Notes under the pieces: generated by a model
Database searches by the model: none
What the model was told of the DNA's origin: nothing
Seen by the model: only the letters and a program-made list of their open reading frames with translations
Made by a program: the position numbers and the translations under genes
In this document: positions 8,466 through 16,020 of the stretch, piece after piece
Layout: every line of letters begins with the position of its first letter
Position numbering within the stretch: position 1 is the stretch's first letter
Origin: Flavobacteriales bacterium
GTDB taxonomy: Bacteria > Bacteroidota > Bacteroidia > CAIKAF01
Direction: 5' to 3'
Length of the DNA: 46,637 nt
Assembly: GCA_025451295.1 (NCBI GenBank)
Contig: JANWKQ010000070.1
Coordinates: forward strand, 1 to 46,637

Positions 8466-9622
8466 GTCTTAAAAAAGTCTTTGCCAGGCAAACCATTTGT
8501 AAAAAAATCTTTGCCGTGGGTTTTTTTGATCAGTGCAGGTAACACAAATGGAGCGACCTTCAGACTTTTTAATGCCAGAGAGGAAATATTTTTTTTACCA
8601 AATAATCTTTGAGCTTTGTACCCAAAATCGAGTCTTGATTTAAAATTTTGTTTCCAGGTAGATGCATATTTTAGTTCCAGTTCTTCTCTGTTGATCTTTT
8701 TTTCAAAGTACGTTTCAATCAGGCGGCTTACCAGGAAGGCTCCATGTATTGCCATTGCCATTCCATTTCCGCATAAAGGTGTAATTAAACCGGCTGCATC
8801 ACCTACCATCAACACCTGATCTTCAACCGGATTTTTCGGTTTGAATGAAAAATCCGAGATTACCTTGGGTTCGCTAAAAAGATTTTCGCCCTTGTTGAAG
8901 AGGTCATTCAAAAATGGATTTTTCCATAGAAGATTTTTTTCAAGCGCCTCAATACTTCCGAATTTTTTCAAGGCAGATTTTGTACTCAGGTAACATACAT
9001 TGATGATCTTATTCTCAGCCATCGATACCCCACAATAACCCGTTTCAAAATTATGTAACGAAACCTCATTCGAAGGGATCTCGTATTTGAAATGATATTT
9101 CACGCCCAGATAATCAGCATCTTTTTGAAAGAACTCCCGATCCATGATCCTATCTATATTTGATTTCTTTCCATGAGCAGAAATCAGGATATTGCATTGG
9201 TAGGTACGATTATTGCTCGTTTTTACTTCAAACCCGTCAGCTGTTTTTTTATATCCGGTTACATTGGTCTGGAGCTGGACTTCAATATTTTTTTTAATGG
9301 CAAGTTGATAGAGTGCATGATCGAAAACATAACGGCTCAGTCCAAAGGCACCCTGATCAAGATGCGTTTCTGTAATATCCCCATTCCAATGTGATACTCT
9401 GAAATGGTCAATACGAACAGCTCCATCTGAAAATGGATCATAGCCCAGATAATCCAGATATTGCAAGGTTTCATTCGACACATATTCGCCGCAAACCTTA
9501 TGTCGTGGATACTCGCCTTTTTCCCATAAAATAGTTGAAATTCCCAACTTATTTAAGTGCAGGGCGGCACAAAAACCTGCCAGACCGCCACCAATAATTC
9601 CAACCTGAAATTGATTTGACAC
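8462..9622 (-). CDS. FAD-dependent oxidoreductase (geranylgeranyl-reductase / UbiH-like)
   Basis: Flavoprotein of 386 residues starting with GTG at 9622. The N-terminal dinucleotide-binding motif is VGIIGGGLAGFCAALHL, followed by WEKGEYPRHKVCGEYVS, typical of the geranylgeranyl-reductase subgroup; the second FAD motif is VLMVGDAAGLITPLCGNGM. Members hydroxylate aromatic rings or reduce prenyl chains. Beside a type III PKS and a methyltransferase, ring hydroxylation towards a quinone is the likeliest job (compare SrsC of Streptomyces griseus); this is inference. It lies 18 bases after the next gene upstream, so both probably share a transcript, and it is coupled to the methyltransferase. Confidence 0.88.
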   Translation of the reverse strand: MSNQFQVGIIGGGLAGFCAALHLNKLGISTILWEKGEYPRHKVCGEYVSNETLQYLDYLGYDPFSDGAVRIDHFRVSHWNGDITETHLDQGAFGLSRYVFDHALYQLAIKKNIEVQLQTNVTGYKKTADGFEVKTSNNRTYQCNILISAHGKKSNIDRIMDREFFQKDADYLGVKYHFKYEIPSNEVSLHNFETGYCGVSMAENKIINVCYLSTKSALKKFGSIEALEKNLLWKNPFLNDLFNKGENLFSEPKVISDFSFKPKNPVEDQVLMVGDAAGLITPLCGNGMAMAIHGAFLVSRLIETYFEKKINREELELKYASTWKQNFKSRLDFGYKAQRLFGKKNISSLALKSLKVAPFVLPALIKKTHGKDFFTNGLPGKDFFKT

Positions 9623-9640
9623 GCCGCGAATTTACTGCTT

Positions 9641-10204
9641 TTAATTTTGGATCATATTAACGGTTCCATCCACGATCTCCAGTTCGATATTATCGATCGT
9701 TTGTTTGATGAGGGGAATATACATGGGGATCTCCATTTTACGAACCTCCAGCCTCAGATTAATAGAAATCTGAGAGGAATTCTGGATCATTCGGGCGCCA
9801 TAGCTGCAAATTACCTCAGTAACATAGGTGATCCCACGAAATTTCATATTTCCTGTGATCATGAAGGTATACGCATCCTGAAGCTTGTCTGGTCTGAGTT
9901 TTTTTTCATCGATAGAACCTTCAAAGATCAGGCTGTTGGTGTCTTCAATATTTGTATTGTATTCGATCTCCTGACTGGGAAGGGGATTACTATTCTTATC
10001 TTCAAGCTCGTTCATCCGAACGATTACTTTTAACATTGAAGTGTTTTCCGTATAGATCAGGTAGGATTGATGTGAAACAAAGTAATAATTCTGAAGTCCG
10101 TTCATCATGACCTCCGAGGGGCAGGATACCAAAAAGTTGGGTTGGGAAAAGGCATTGAAACCAAACCCCAATAAAAATAAAACAAGTAAGAACGGCCGTT
10201 TCAT
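9641..10204 (-). CDS. Secreted YceI-like protein
   Basis: 187 residues with a clear signal peptide (MKRPFLLVLFLLGFGFNAFS, cut before QPN). The mature part looks like the YceI lipocalin-like beta-barrel: a strand phrase LIFEGSIDEKKLRPD, then YTFMITGNMKFRGITYVTE, close to the family 'vTGdLtihGvt' step, and a final long strand pair. YceI proteins bind isoprenoids or other lipids in the periplasm. It is only 18 bases upstream of the flavoprotein gene and on the same strand, so it may carry the lipid product or a precursor; that link is inference. The family call is moderate since the sequence is divergent. Confidence 0.55.
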   Translation of the reverse strand: MKRPFLLVLFLLGFGFNAFSQPNFLVSCPSEVMMNGLQNYYFVSHQSYLIYTENTSMLKVIVRMNELEDKNSNPLPSQEIEYNTNIEDTNSLIFEGSIDEKKLRPDKLQDAYTFMITGNMKFRGITYVTEVICSYGARMIQNSSQISINLRLEVRKMEIPMYIPLIKQTIDNIELEIVDGTVNMIQN

Positions 10205-10346
10205 TTGATAAATTTAATGAATACTCAGAAAAATCGGTCAAATTCTCGATGAATTTGTATCTATTTAACTATTATTTAGCGCATTAGCTTGTTAATCACG
10301 TGTTAATAGATTTCTTTAAAAAAGATGAAGGAGTGGCTATATTTTA

Positions 10347-10354
10347 TATATTTG
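10347..10354 (+). promoter_or_regulatory. -7 element of the DUF3276 gene
   Basis: TATATTTG matches TAnnTTTG exactly, 31 bases before the start codon. No TTG is seen at the usual distance upstream, so only half of the promoter is supported. Confidence 0.5.
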
Positions 10355-10385
10355 TGAGTGAACACACACTTGTTAGGAGAAGAAT

Positions 10386-10793
10386 ATGGAAGATAGAAAT
10401 AACAAAGGGAAGTCGGAAATTTTTTCAAAGGCGGTAAGGGCAGGAAAGCGAACTTATTTCTTTGATGTAAAGTCGACTAAAGACGGAAACCTGTATTTAA
10501 CGGTTACAGAAAGCAAACGGAGATTGCGCCATGATGGCAACGGATTTTTCTATGAAAAACACAAAGTCTTCTTGTATAAAGAGGATTTTATCAAGTTTTC
10601 CGACGGGTTATCGGAAGTAGTGGAATATATCCGGGCGAACAATCCAACTCCGGTAGTTGAGCAGGTATATGTTCCGAATCCGGACCATAACGGTGCCGAT
10701 CATTCTAACGAAACGGCAAATACGGAGCAAATATCCGAGAGCAGTGGCAGCAGCTTTTCATCGGATGTTGATTTTGACGATCTGGATAAGTAA
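10386..10793 (+). CDS. DUF3276 / Pur-alpha-like nucleic-acid-binding protein
   Basis: 135 residues. The N-terminal 85 residues form a PUR-type repeat: FSKAVRAGKRTYFFDVKSTKDG, then LYLTVTESKRRLR, and KHKVFLYKEDFIKFSDGL. This is the DUF3276 family, conserved across Bacteroidota and related to the Borrelia Pur-alpha protein that binds DNA and RNA. The last 45 residues are acidic, Ser/Asn-rich and probably disordered, ending DVDFDDLDK. It is a single gene with its own promoter and terminator. It is most likely a global regulator or RNA/DNA-binding factor; target sites are not predictable here. Confidence 0.9.
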   Translation: MEDRNNKGKSEIFSKAVRAGKRTYFFDVKSTKDGNLYLTVTESKRRLRHDGNGFFYEKHKVFLYKEDFIKFSDGLSEVVEYIRANNPTPVVEQVYVPNPDHNGADHSNETANTEQISESSGSSFSSDVDFDDLDK

Positions 10794-10815
10794 GATCCAA
10801 AAAAATATTGAATGC

Positions 10816-10847
10816 AGCCTTCCCGGTACAACCAGGAGGGCTTTTTT
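10816..10847. terminator. Rho-independent terminator, possibly bidirectional
   Basis: Arms AGCCTTCCCGG (10816-10826) and CCAGGAGGGCT (10832-10842) pair with two G-T wobbles around a five-base loop, then a T-run to 10847. It ends the DUF3276 gene and overlaps the stop of the converging hydrolase gene. Confidence 0.85.
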
Positions 10848-11631
10848 ATGCCATACCGAGCCAGAATCTTATAATGGCCACCAGACCTTCCGGTTCTTCA
10901 TAAAATCCCATATGACCGGAATTTTTCATTTCAGCCCATTCGGCATCTCCAAGAAATGCCAGTTCTTCAAGATCTTCTACATTAAAAAGCTTGTCATAGG
11001 TACCTCCAATAAGGATATTATTTCCACCCGAAAGTTTCCAGGTTTGGGTATGATCTTTCCGGTCGCGAAGCCCTTTTACGGTCTCAATAATGAAAGCCGG
11101 AGAAATTTTTTCAGCTTTTTGTCTTAATATTTCAATCTGAGCGGCAAATTCATTTTTTCTATGCTCCGCGAATAAATTCCAGTAAAATTCCCTGATGAAT
11201 ACAGAGGGGTCACGTTCGAGTACCTGAATTGTTTTATTGCGGTTATTTTTTTTCTCCTCATCATCTGCCGCACAGGTAGAATGTAAGAGACCGATGTTGA
11301 TCTCCGGATCAAGTAATGATAGCTCCAACGTAACATATCCACCCATACTATGTCCGAGTACAAATAAGTTATCCAGCGATAAAAATTCAAGCAACTCGTG
11401 GATCATGATGGCCTGTTGTTGCATGGAAAAATCAAAATTATCTGCGGGTGTACTTTTTCCAAAACCCAGCATGTCAACAACAATGAGATTGACCTCTATG
11501 TTTTTTTTAAGGTGATCCCAAATCTCATGATCCTCGATAAATCCATGGATCAACAATAGATTCTTATCCGAATTCTTGTTGATAAGTTCGTACCATATCT
11601 GGCCTCCGCTGCCGTCAAAATAATTTTCCAT
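10846..11631 (-). CDS. Alpha/beta hydrolase
   Basis: 261 residues, no signal peptide. The fold landmarks are present: LLLIHGF oxyanion region, nucleophile elbow GHSMGG, an acidic residue after strand seven (GGTYDKLF) and the catalytic His in NSGHMGFYEEP. The lid between about 125 and 190 is charged and helical (DEEKKNNRNK and following). The family covers esterases, lactonases and C-C hydrolases, and the sequence does not tell which. It is divergent from the ACP phosphodiesterase gene with 26 bases between the two start codons. Confidence 0.88.
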   Translation of the reverse strand: MENYFDGSGGQIWYELINKNSDKNLLLIHGFIEDHEIWDHLKKNIEVNLIVVDMLGFGKSTPADNFDFSMQQQAIMIHELLEFLSLDNLFVLGHSMGGYVTLELSLLDPEINIGLLHSTCAADDEEKKNNRNKTIQVLERDPSVFIREFYWNLFAEHRKNEFAAQIEILRQKAEKISPAFIIETVKGLRDRKDHTQTWKLSGGNNILIGGTYDKLFNVEDLEELAFLGDAEWAEMKNSGHMGFYEEPEGLVAIIRFWLGMA

Positions 11632-11635
11632 GGAT

Positions 11636-11652
11636 CAAATGTAGTATTTTCG
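11636..11652. promoter_or_regulatory. Back-to-back -7 elements of a divergent, leaderless gene pair
   Basis: On the minus strand TACATTTG (11636-11643) ends four bases before the hydrolase start. On the plus strand TATTTTCG (11645-11652), one mismatch from TAnnTTTG, ends five bases before the ACP phosphodiesterase start. Both transcripts would begin at or near the start codon. No -33 TTG is seen for either. Confidence 0.45.
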
Positions 11653-11657
11653 TATAG

Positions 11658-12263
11658 ATGAATTTTCTCGCCCATGCCTTTTTATCCTTTGGAGATGCAG
11701 AATTGCTTACCGGCAATATGATCGCAGATGCGATCAAAGGTAAAAAAGCCGAAGAATTTCCGGCCGGCATCAAACATGGGATTTTATTGCACCGTTCAAT
11801 AGATGCATATACGGATCAACATGAATTGGTTAGACGAACCCGTAAAATATTTTATCCGGTTATTCATCACTATGCACTGGTGATGAGTGATGTGATCTAT
11901 GATCATTTTTTAGGTGTGAACTGGGAAAAATTCAGTTCTCAGCATCTGAGAGATTTTTCAACCAACACTTATGTGGATCTTGAAAAACATAGCAGCTATT
12001 TTCCGGAAAAATTTTCGAGAATATTTTCTTATATGAAGAATGACGACTGGCTGGCGATGTATGCTACCAGACCAGGTATCTATGGAACGATAGAAAGGTT
12101 ATCATACCGGAGTAAACAATTTATCTGGGCCAAAGAAACAATCAGTATTTTTGATGAGCATTATAAGGAAATGGAGGATCATTTTTTAGCATTTTTTCCT
12201 CAACTGATTGAGCATAGCAAGAAGTTTTTGGAAGATGATCCTGACGCATTACCGATTCAATAA
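11658..12263 (+). CDS. acpH: Acyl-carrier-protein phosphodiesterase (DUF479 family)
   Basis: Removes the phosphopantetheine arm from holo-ACP, a Mn-dependent hydrolase of the HD-like PF04336 family. 201 residues, close to the E. coli length. Diagnostic stretches: the opening MNFLAHAFLSFGD, GNMIADAIKG, the metal-site phrase GIKHGILLHRSIDAYTDQH and MSDVIYDHFLGVNW. The start is fixed by the conserved MNFLAHA. Its last five codons overlap the end of the converging membrane-protein gene by 15 bases. Having an ACP phosphodiesterase within 2 kb of a polyketide/fatty-acid-like cluster is noteworthy but may be chance. Confidence 0.88.
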   Translation: MNFLAHAFLSFGDAELLTGNMIADAIKGKKAEEFPAGIKHGILLHRSIDAYTDQHELVRRTRKIFYPVIHHYALVMSDVIYDHFLGVNWEKFSSQHLRDFSTNTYVDLEKHSSYFPEKFSRIFSYMKNDDWLAMYATRPGIYGTIERLSYRSKQFIWAKETISIFDEHYKEMEDHFLAFFPQLIEHSKKFLEDDPDALPIQ

Positions 12264-12806
12264 TAAATTCATGAATAATAAAACAAATGAAGAGATCACC
12301 AATACCTTCAGTAAAATGATCCGTTTTCTAAAGATCATAAATACCACACAAATTCCTACGGCTGATAGGCGGATCAGATTTTCCTGGGAGTAAAAAGTAT
12401 TCGTTTTAAAAAAGTATTCATTGATGGCGCTAATTGACATGAGAATAATGAAACATGTATAAAGCGCTACATTATTCTTTAAAAAATGATTTCTTGAATT
12501 AAACCCATCCATATCTTTTTCATGTGGAAAAAGCAGGATTGAATAGAAGAAATAAATGAGGGGCGTTACTAAAAAACTGATCAGTGAGAAAATATTGAGC
12601 ACTACCTTCGTATACCAGGTATATGAAAGCCACCAGAAATCGAGGAACATGATAAAAAAGAAAATCGTAAGCGCCACATAATCCCAGTGGACTTCAATCT
12701 CCCTGCGGTTTCTCAAAAAGCGCCCCCAGCCATTAAAGAATTCGGAAGCCACATAACCGAAAATAATGGAAACAAAAATGATAATATATTCTAAAAAGGA
12801 AAGCAT
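12249..12806 (-). CDS. Integral membrane protein, unknown
   Basis: 185 residues with about five hydrophobic spans (roughly 3-25, 43-65, 72-95, 112-130, 145-180). A short basic loop (GRFLRNRREIEVHWDY) lies between the first two and a charged loop (PHEKDMDGFNSRNHF) in the middle. No signal for transport or enzyme motifs. The opening MLSFLEYIIIFVSIIFGYVASEFF resembles other uncharacterised Bacteroidota membrane proteins of this size. It converges on the ACP phosphodiesterase gene with a 15-base overlap. Confidence 0.7.
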   Translation of the reverse strand: MLSFLEYIIIFVSIIFGYVASEFFNGWGRFLRNRREIEVHWDYVALTIFFFIMFLDFWWLSYTWYTKVVLNIFSLISFLVTPLIYFFYSILLFPHEKDMDGFNSRNHFLKNNVALYTCFIILMSISAINEYFFKTNTFYSQENLIRLSAVGICVVFMIFRKRIILLKVLVISSFVLLFMNLLLNR

Positions 12807-12840
12807 AAGGTCTGCATCATTCTAAGTTGGATAAAAATAA

Positions 12841-13368
12841 CTATTTTTCAATTCGAACGCATCCTTTATAGTTGAGTATTTGGCCAAGCAGAGGAGACAG
12901 GGTGTTTACTTCGACCTTCCATCCATCCTCATGTTCAACAGCCGAAGCTTTGCTAAAAATGCTCATGAATCCGGGTAACCGGATACCCAGGAACCGGGTA
13001 TATACCTGTTCAAAAAACAGTGAATGGTCTTTAACGTACACTTTAAATCCCAGCTCTACAGATCCGGCTCGTTCGGCTAAAAAACCATTTCGTACGTATT
13101 GATCTGTACTGAATATTTTTCCATTGAAACTTCGTCTCCAGATCTCTTTTTCCTCCAGACGCACCACATCCAAGATCAGATCCATGTTTTTTCCTTCTGG
13201 GGGAAGTCCGTTCATCTTGTTAAAAGTCCGAATCAACCAACCCTTTCCATATTCCACATCAATTTTACCAGAAGCTTTAATGCTGGAAGAGCCATGACCC
13301 AATTGCAGAAAAGGACCGAGTTGGCTGAAATCTTCACCAAGAAGCTTTGGATAGACAAAAGTTGACAC
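12841..13368 (-). CDS. DUF4166 domain protein
   Basis: 175 residues starting with GTG at 13368. The whole length matches DUF4166: GHGSSSIKASGKIDVEYGKG near the start, FNKMNGLPPEGKN, IWRRSFNGKIF, then GIRLPG and a closing GQILNYKGCVRIEK. This domain is often fused to, or encoded beside, saccharopine-dehydrogenase-like proteins; here it stands alone. Function unknown. A TACATTTA element lies four bases before the start, so its message is probably leaderless. It is separated by 91 bases from the seven-gene operon that ends upstream. Confidence 0.8.
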   Translation of the reverse strand: MSTFVYPKLLGEDFSQLGPFLQLGHGSSSIKASGKIDVEYGKGWLIRTFNKMNGLPPEGKNMDLILDVVRLEEKEIWRRSFNGKIFSTDQYVRNGFLAERAGSVELGFKVYVKDHSLFFEQVYTRFLGIRLPGFMSIFSKASAVEHEDGWKVEVNTLSPLLGQILNYKGCVRIEK

Positions 13369-13459
13369 TGCGTAAATGTAGAAATTTTAAAAAGGGTTTA
13401 CAACCGAATCCGTCTACATTTGATATTCATGTTCCTTCCGCGCCAACTAGAAACCACTA

Positions 13460-13981
13460 TTAGTGTTGTATGGGTACATAAGTCCAATCCCATTCATCTC
13501 TGTTTATTTTGGATAGATCGACGGGAGTTAGCCAAAAGAAATAATAGAGAAAAGGTTCTGCTTTCATTACAATTGGATTTTCTGCAGTTCCATCGCGGCT
13601 GAATTCACTTTTAGTTAGAATTTTTACATTAGGATTGGATTTGTTAATATACAAGGGCCTGAAACCACTATAGGAAAAAGCATGAAAGAATGCAATGACC
13701 AACAAAACGAATCCAATGCCAAATGCACCTACAATGGTAGCTGTCTGGATCGAAATGTTTTTCTCTTTTGATTTGGATTTTGTTCCAAGCATCGTGAGAA
13801 GAATAGCTGCTCCAACTACAAATGCTCTGGAGGTCTCATACTTAATTCGAGCCCCTGGAAATCTGAATTCAATCAGATCGGTTGCATCAATAATAAGGGC
13901 TACAACGAACATTTGAATGATAGCCAGGGCGATCCCAAACAATGTGTACTGAATTGCTTTTATAATTTGTTTTGTTTCCAT
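13460..13981 (-). CDS. Membrane protein with C-terminal PFLYYFFW...KINRDEW motif (paralogue A)
   Basis: 173 residues, last gene of the leftward micro-membrane operon. Three spans are seen (about 12-32, 52-65, 78-102), then an extracytoplasmic-looking tail. The tail ends PFLYYFFWLTPVDLSKINRD, which aligns with the end of the neighbouring 171-residue protein (PFLFYFQQVVPIDTMKINRK). The two are diverged tandem copies. It is 31 bases after the neighbour. No known family recognised. Confidence 0.7.
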   Translation of the reverse strand: METKQIIKAIQYTLFGIALAIIQMFVVALIIDATDLIEFRFPGARIKYETSRAFVVGAAILLTMLGTKSKSKEKNISIQTATIVGAFGIGFVLLVIAFFHAFSYSGFRPLYINKSNPNVKILTKSEFSRDGTAENPIVMKAEPFLYYFFWLTPVDLSKINRDEWDWTYVPIQH

Positions 13982-14012
13982 ATAAATGTGGAGGTTTTAA
14001 TATCTAAAAAAT

Positions 14013-14528
14013 TTATGGCTGAACCCGTGCCCAGTTTTTTCTGTTGATCTTCATTGTGTCAATAGGCACTACCTGTTGAAAATAGAATAGGAATGGGGTA
14101 ATTTTGTAGGTTCTTGTAACAGATGGATCACTATCTGTGGCTCCACAACCAAATTCTGCCTGCACAATCTTTGTTTGCTGGTATTTTGCATGTACAAAAA
14201 CTGTTTTATCACCGGATCTTCCACACATTCCGAAAACAAAAAGATGAATGGCCAAGATGTAGTAAAAAAATAAATTAACAATAAAGGCTCCAACGACAAT
14301 GGAACCATTCAACCACCATTTATATTTTACATTTAACAAACAAATACTCAGGATAAACGTGAGCAATGGAAGTATCTGAGCTTCCAGTTCGAATAACTGT
14401 ATATTGTACTTTTCATCAGTAAATTCGATGGTTGAAAAGTCAATAACTAAATGAGCTAGCAAGTCATATTTTATAATCTCCAATAGAATAACAAATAAAC
14501 TGTATCTGAGCAATCGTATTGGCTTCAT
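14013..14528 (-). CDS. Membrane protein with C-terminal PFLFYFQQ...KINRKNW motif (paralogue B)
   Basis: 171 residues from the ATG at 14528, which overlaps the stop of the ferritin-like gene by four bases (ATGA); an upstream ATG at 14546 would overlap by 22 and is less likely. Three to four spans (about 7-25, 50-65, 75-100) followed by a soluble tail with three Cys (GMCGRSG and EFGCGATDSD). The final 30 residues match paralogue A. No known family recognised. Translational coupling to the diiron protein gene suggests that both products act together. Confidence 0.7.
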   Translation of the reverse strand: MKPIRLLRYSLFVILLEIIKYDLLAHLVIDFSTIEFTDEKYNIQLFELEAQILPLLTFILSICLLNVKYKWWLNGSIVVGAFIVNLFFYYILAIHLFVFGMCGRSGDKTVFVHAKYQQTKIVQAEFGCGATDSDPSVTRTYKITPFLFYFQQVVPIDTMKINRKNWARVQP

Positions 14529-15286
14529 AATTCTATTTGTTCCCATTTCAATTTGCTAAGATAAACATTGGATTTCGGACGAAACAATCTTTTAATGGTC
14601 TTATTAAATTTCAACTTCATTTTTGAATAGTACCTGTTAAAATTAATTCCACCTGCCCTGAAAACTTTCCGATGGGCAATGTATACCATCGTTATGGTGG
14701 AAAAGAAAAATATCCAGTACGCATATAACCTCCAGAAACGGGAAAATGCAGACATGTTTCTTGTGATCTGCGCTAATCTTTCAAACTGGAAATTAATATG
14801 AAAAGCTTCGTCGATGAGAATATCGGTACAAATTTCCTTGAGAAGTGTGCATTGGGTGGCATTTTTCAGCGATTGGTAATATACCTGTGCGGTGTTTTCA
14901 ACCGTAAGAACGGTTAAGGTCCATAATTCCATGTTGGTGTTAAAATATCTCACCTGTCGGAATAAACTATCTCCCCAATCAGCTTTGATCCTGGAAACAT
15001 TCAATCGATCTAAATAAATACCCAGGTTCTCTCCATGTTTATTTTCTTCTTTGATAAACAGGTGAACGGCGGAAAGAAAATCAGGATCATTTACCTGTTC
15101 CGCATGTTTTTTGGATGCGGCGATCAGATGTTTTCCATCGGAGGTTTCGGCCAGTTGCCAGGCTTGCAATGATCTGAGGATTTTGCGCTTTTGATCTTTG
15201 GTTAATGACGGTTGTAACGTCCAGTTGACCCGTTTAACTTTTAAGTTACGGGAAAAATGTTCTTCCCAATATTTCGATGTTTTCAT
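14525..15286 (-). CDS. Ferritin-like diiron protein with a membrane segment
   Basis: 253 residues from the ATG at 15286 (MKTSKYWEEH); the longer frame runs back towards the previous gene. A four-helix diiron site is visible: Glu47 (QLAETSDG), Glu81-x-x-His84 (KEENKHGEN), Glu130 (TVENTAQVYYQS) and Glu160-x-x-His163 (IDEAFHIN). A hydrophobic span (about 188-205, YWIFFFSTITMVYI) and a basic tail follow, so it is likely tethered to the membrane. Such proteins include oxygenases (AurF-like), desaturase-like enzymes and ferritin-like scaffolds; which one cannot be told. It sits between small membrane proteins in a seven-gene operon, which hints at a membrane lipid or redox substrate. Confidence 0.78.
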   Translation of the reverse strand: MKTSKYWEEHFSRNLKVKRVNWTLQPSLTKDQKRKILRSLQAWQLAETSDGKHLIAASKKHAEQVNDPDFLSAVHLFIKEENKHGENLGIYLDRLNVSRIKADWGDSLFRQVRYFNTNMELWTLTVLTVENTAQVYYQSLKNATQCTLLKEICTDILIDEAFHINFQFERLAQITRNMSAFSRFWRLYAYWIFFFSTITMVYIAHRKVFRAGGINFNRYYSKMKLKFNKTIKRLFRPKSNVYLSKLKWEQIEL

Positions 15287-15300
15287 TTTTTTAAATTTAA

Positions 15301-15681
15301 TTATGTGGCACCCACTCCCCAACTTCCTTCCGAGGTGGTGCTGAATAATATGAAGATTAAAAGAAGACCTAATAACAGAATAGCATCAATTATTGCTAAT
15401 CCAATCACCAATGCTTTTACGATCAATATAATGAGATTTTCATTTTTTATCTTGTATATGACAATGCTGCTGGTGATAAGTGATATAGGTTTTAGCAAAA
15501 AACAAACAGCCATTAGTTTACCATTTGTTATTGAGATCCCCAAAAGCGATGATTTGCCCCAAAACATAACTGTCATTATTCCGCTTATCACGCTTATACA
15601 GAATAAAGTGATAAATAGAATCCACAATTTCCAGGTGCTGGTTTCTGACATTTTGTTCATTGCTTTTACTGAGGTATTCAT
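15301..15681 (-). CDS. Small multi-span membrane protein
   Basis: 126 residues from the ATG at 15681 (MNTSVKAMNKMSE). Three or four spans: LWILFITLFCISVISGIMTV, a middle pair, and IIDAILLLGLLLIFILF near the end, which closes GSWGVGAT. It starts 10 bases after the 55-residue gene and stops 14 bases before the ferritin-like gene. No family recognised. Confidence 0.68.
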   Translation of the reverse strand: MNTSVKAMNKMSETSTWKLWILFITLFCISVISGIMTVMFWGKSSLLGISITNGKLMAVCFLLKPISLITSSIVIYKIKNENLIILIVKALVIGLAIIDAILLLGLLLIFILFSTTSEGSWGVGAT

Positions 15682-15691
15682 GTTTTTAATT

Positions 15692-15859
15692 TTAGCAATG
15701 TGCAATACTACTATCTCCGGAAAAGAACAGGTATATGGCAAAATATAGGTAGGGTACTATATATCCGAACACGATGATCACAGTGATCAATGATGCTATG
15801 GAGAGTAGGGTGATCTCGAAGAGATAAATCAGGAAATTAACTATTCTATTCATTTTCAT
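15692..15859 (-). CDS. 55-residue membrane microprotein
   Basis: An ATG at 15859 opens a 55-codon frame (MKMNRIVNFLIYLFEITLLS...), strongly hydrophobic over residues 8-46 with a Gly/Pro break (FGYIVPYLYF), so one long or two short spans. It begins 11 bases after the stop of the 49-residue gene and ends 10 bases before the 126-residue gene. Too short to carry family evidence, but the packing of the operon and the composition support it. Confidence 0.6.
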   Translation of the reverse strand: MKMNRIVNFLIYLFEITLLSIASLITVIIVFGYIVPYLYFAIYLFFSGDSSIAHC

Positions 15860-15870
15860 TAATTCCTCGA

Positions 15871-16020
15871 TTAGGTTGTTAATCCAAATGCAATTTCTAC
15901 ATCATCGGTTACGATAATAACGATCAATATCATCGCGAAAATGATAACGGAGCATATGCTGAATATGTACAGGAAGCTTTTCATCCGGTTGAGAATTCGA
16001 ATTTTATTTTCTGTAGTCAT
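15871..16020 (-). CDS. 49-residue single-span membrane microprotein
   Basis: An ATG at 16020 opens a 49-residue frame: a basic start (MTTENKIRILNRMKS), one span (about 16-37, ILIVIIV at the end) and a short acidic tail DDVEIAFGLTT. Its start overlaps the stop of the previous 49-residue frame by four bases (ATGA, 16017-16020). It is topologically simple: N-terminus inside, short tail outside. Confidence 0.62.
   Translation of the reverse strand: MTTENKIRILNRMKSFLYIFSICSVIIFAMILIVIIVTDDVEIAFGLTT

Noticed and set aside
3812-9622. Flexirubin/aryl polyene cluster
   Set aside because: Ketosynthase, dehydratase and SDR are shared with such clusters, but the type III PKS is the core here and the aryl-polyene ammonia-lyase, carrier proteins and acyltransferases are absent.
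10657-11127. 156-codon frame on the plus strand
   Set aside because: It runs from the end of the DUF3276 gene through a terminator into the antisense of the hydrolase gene.
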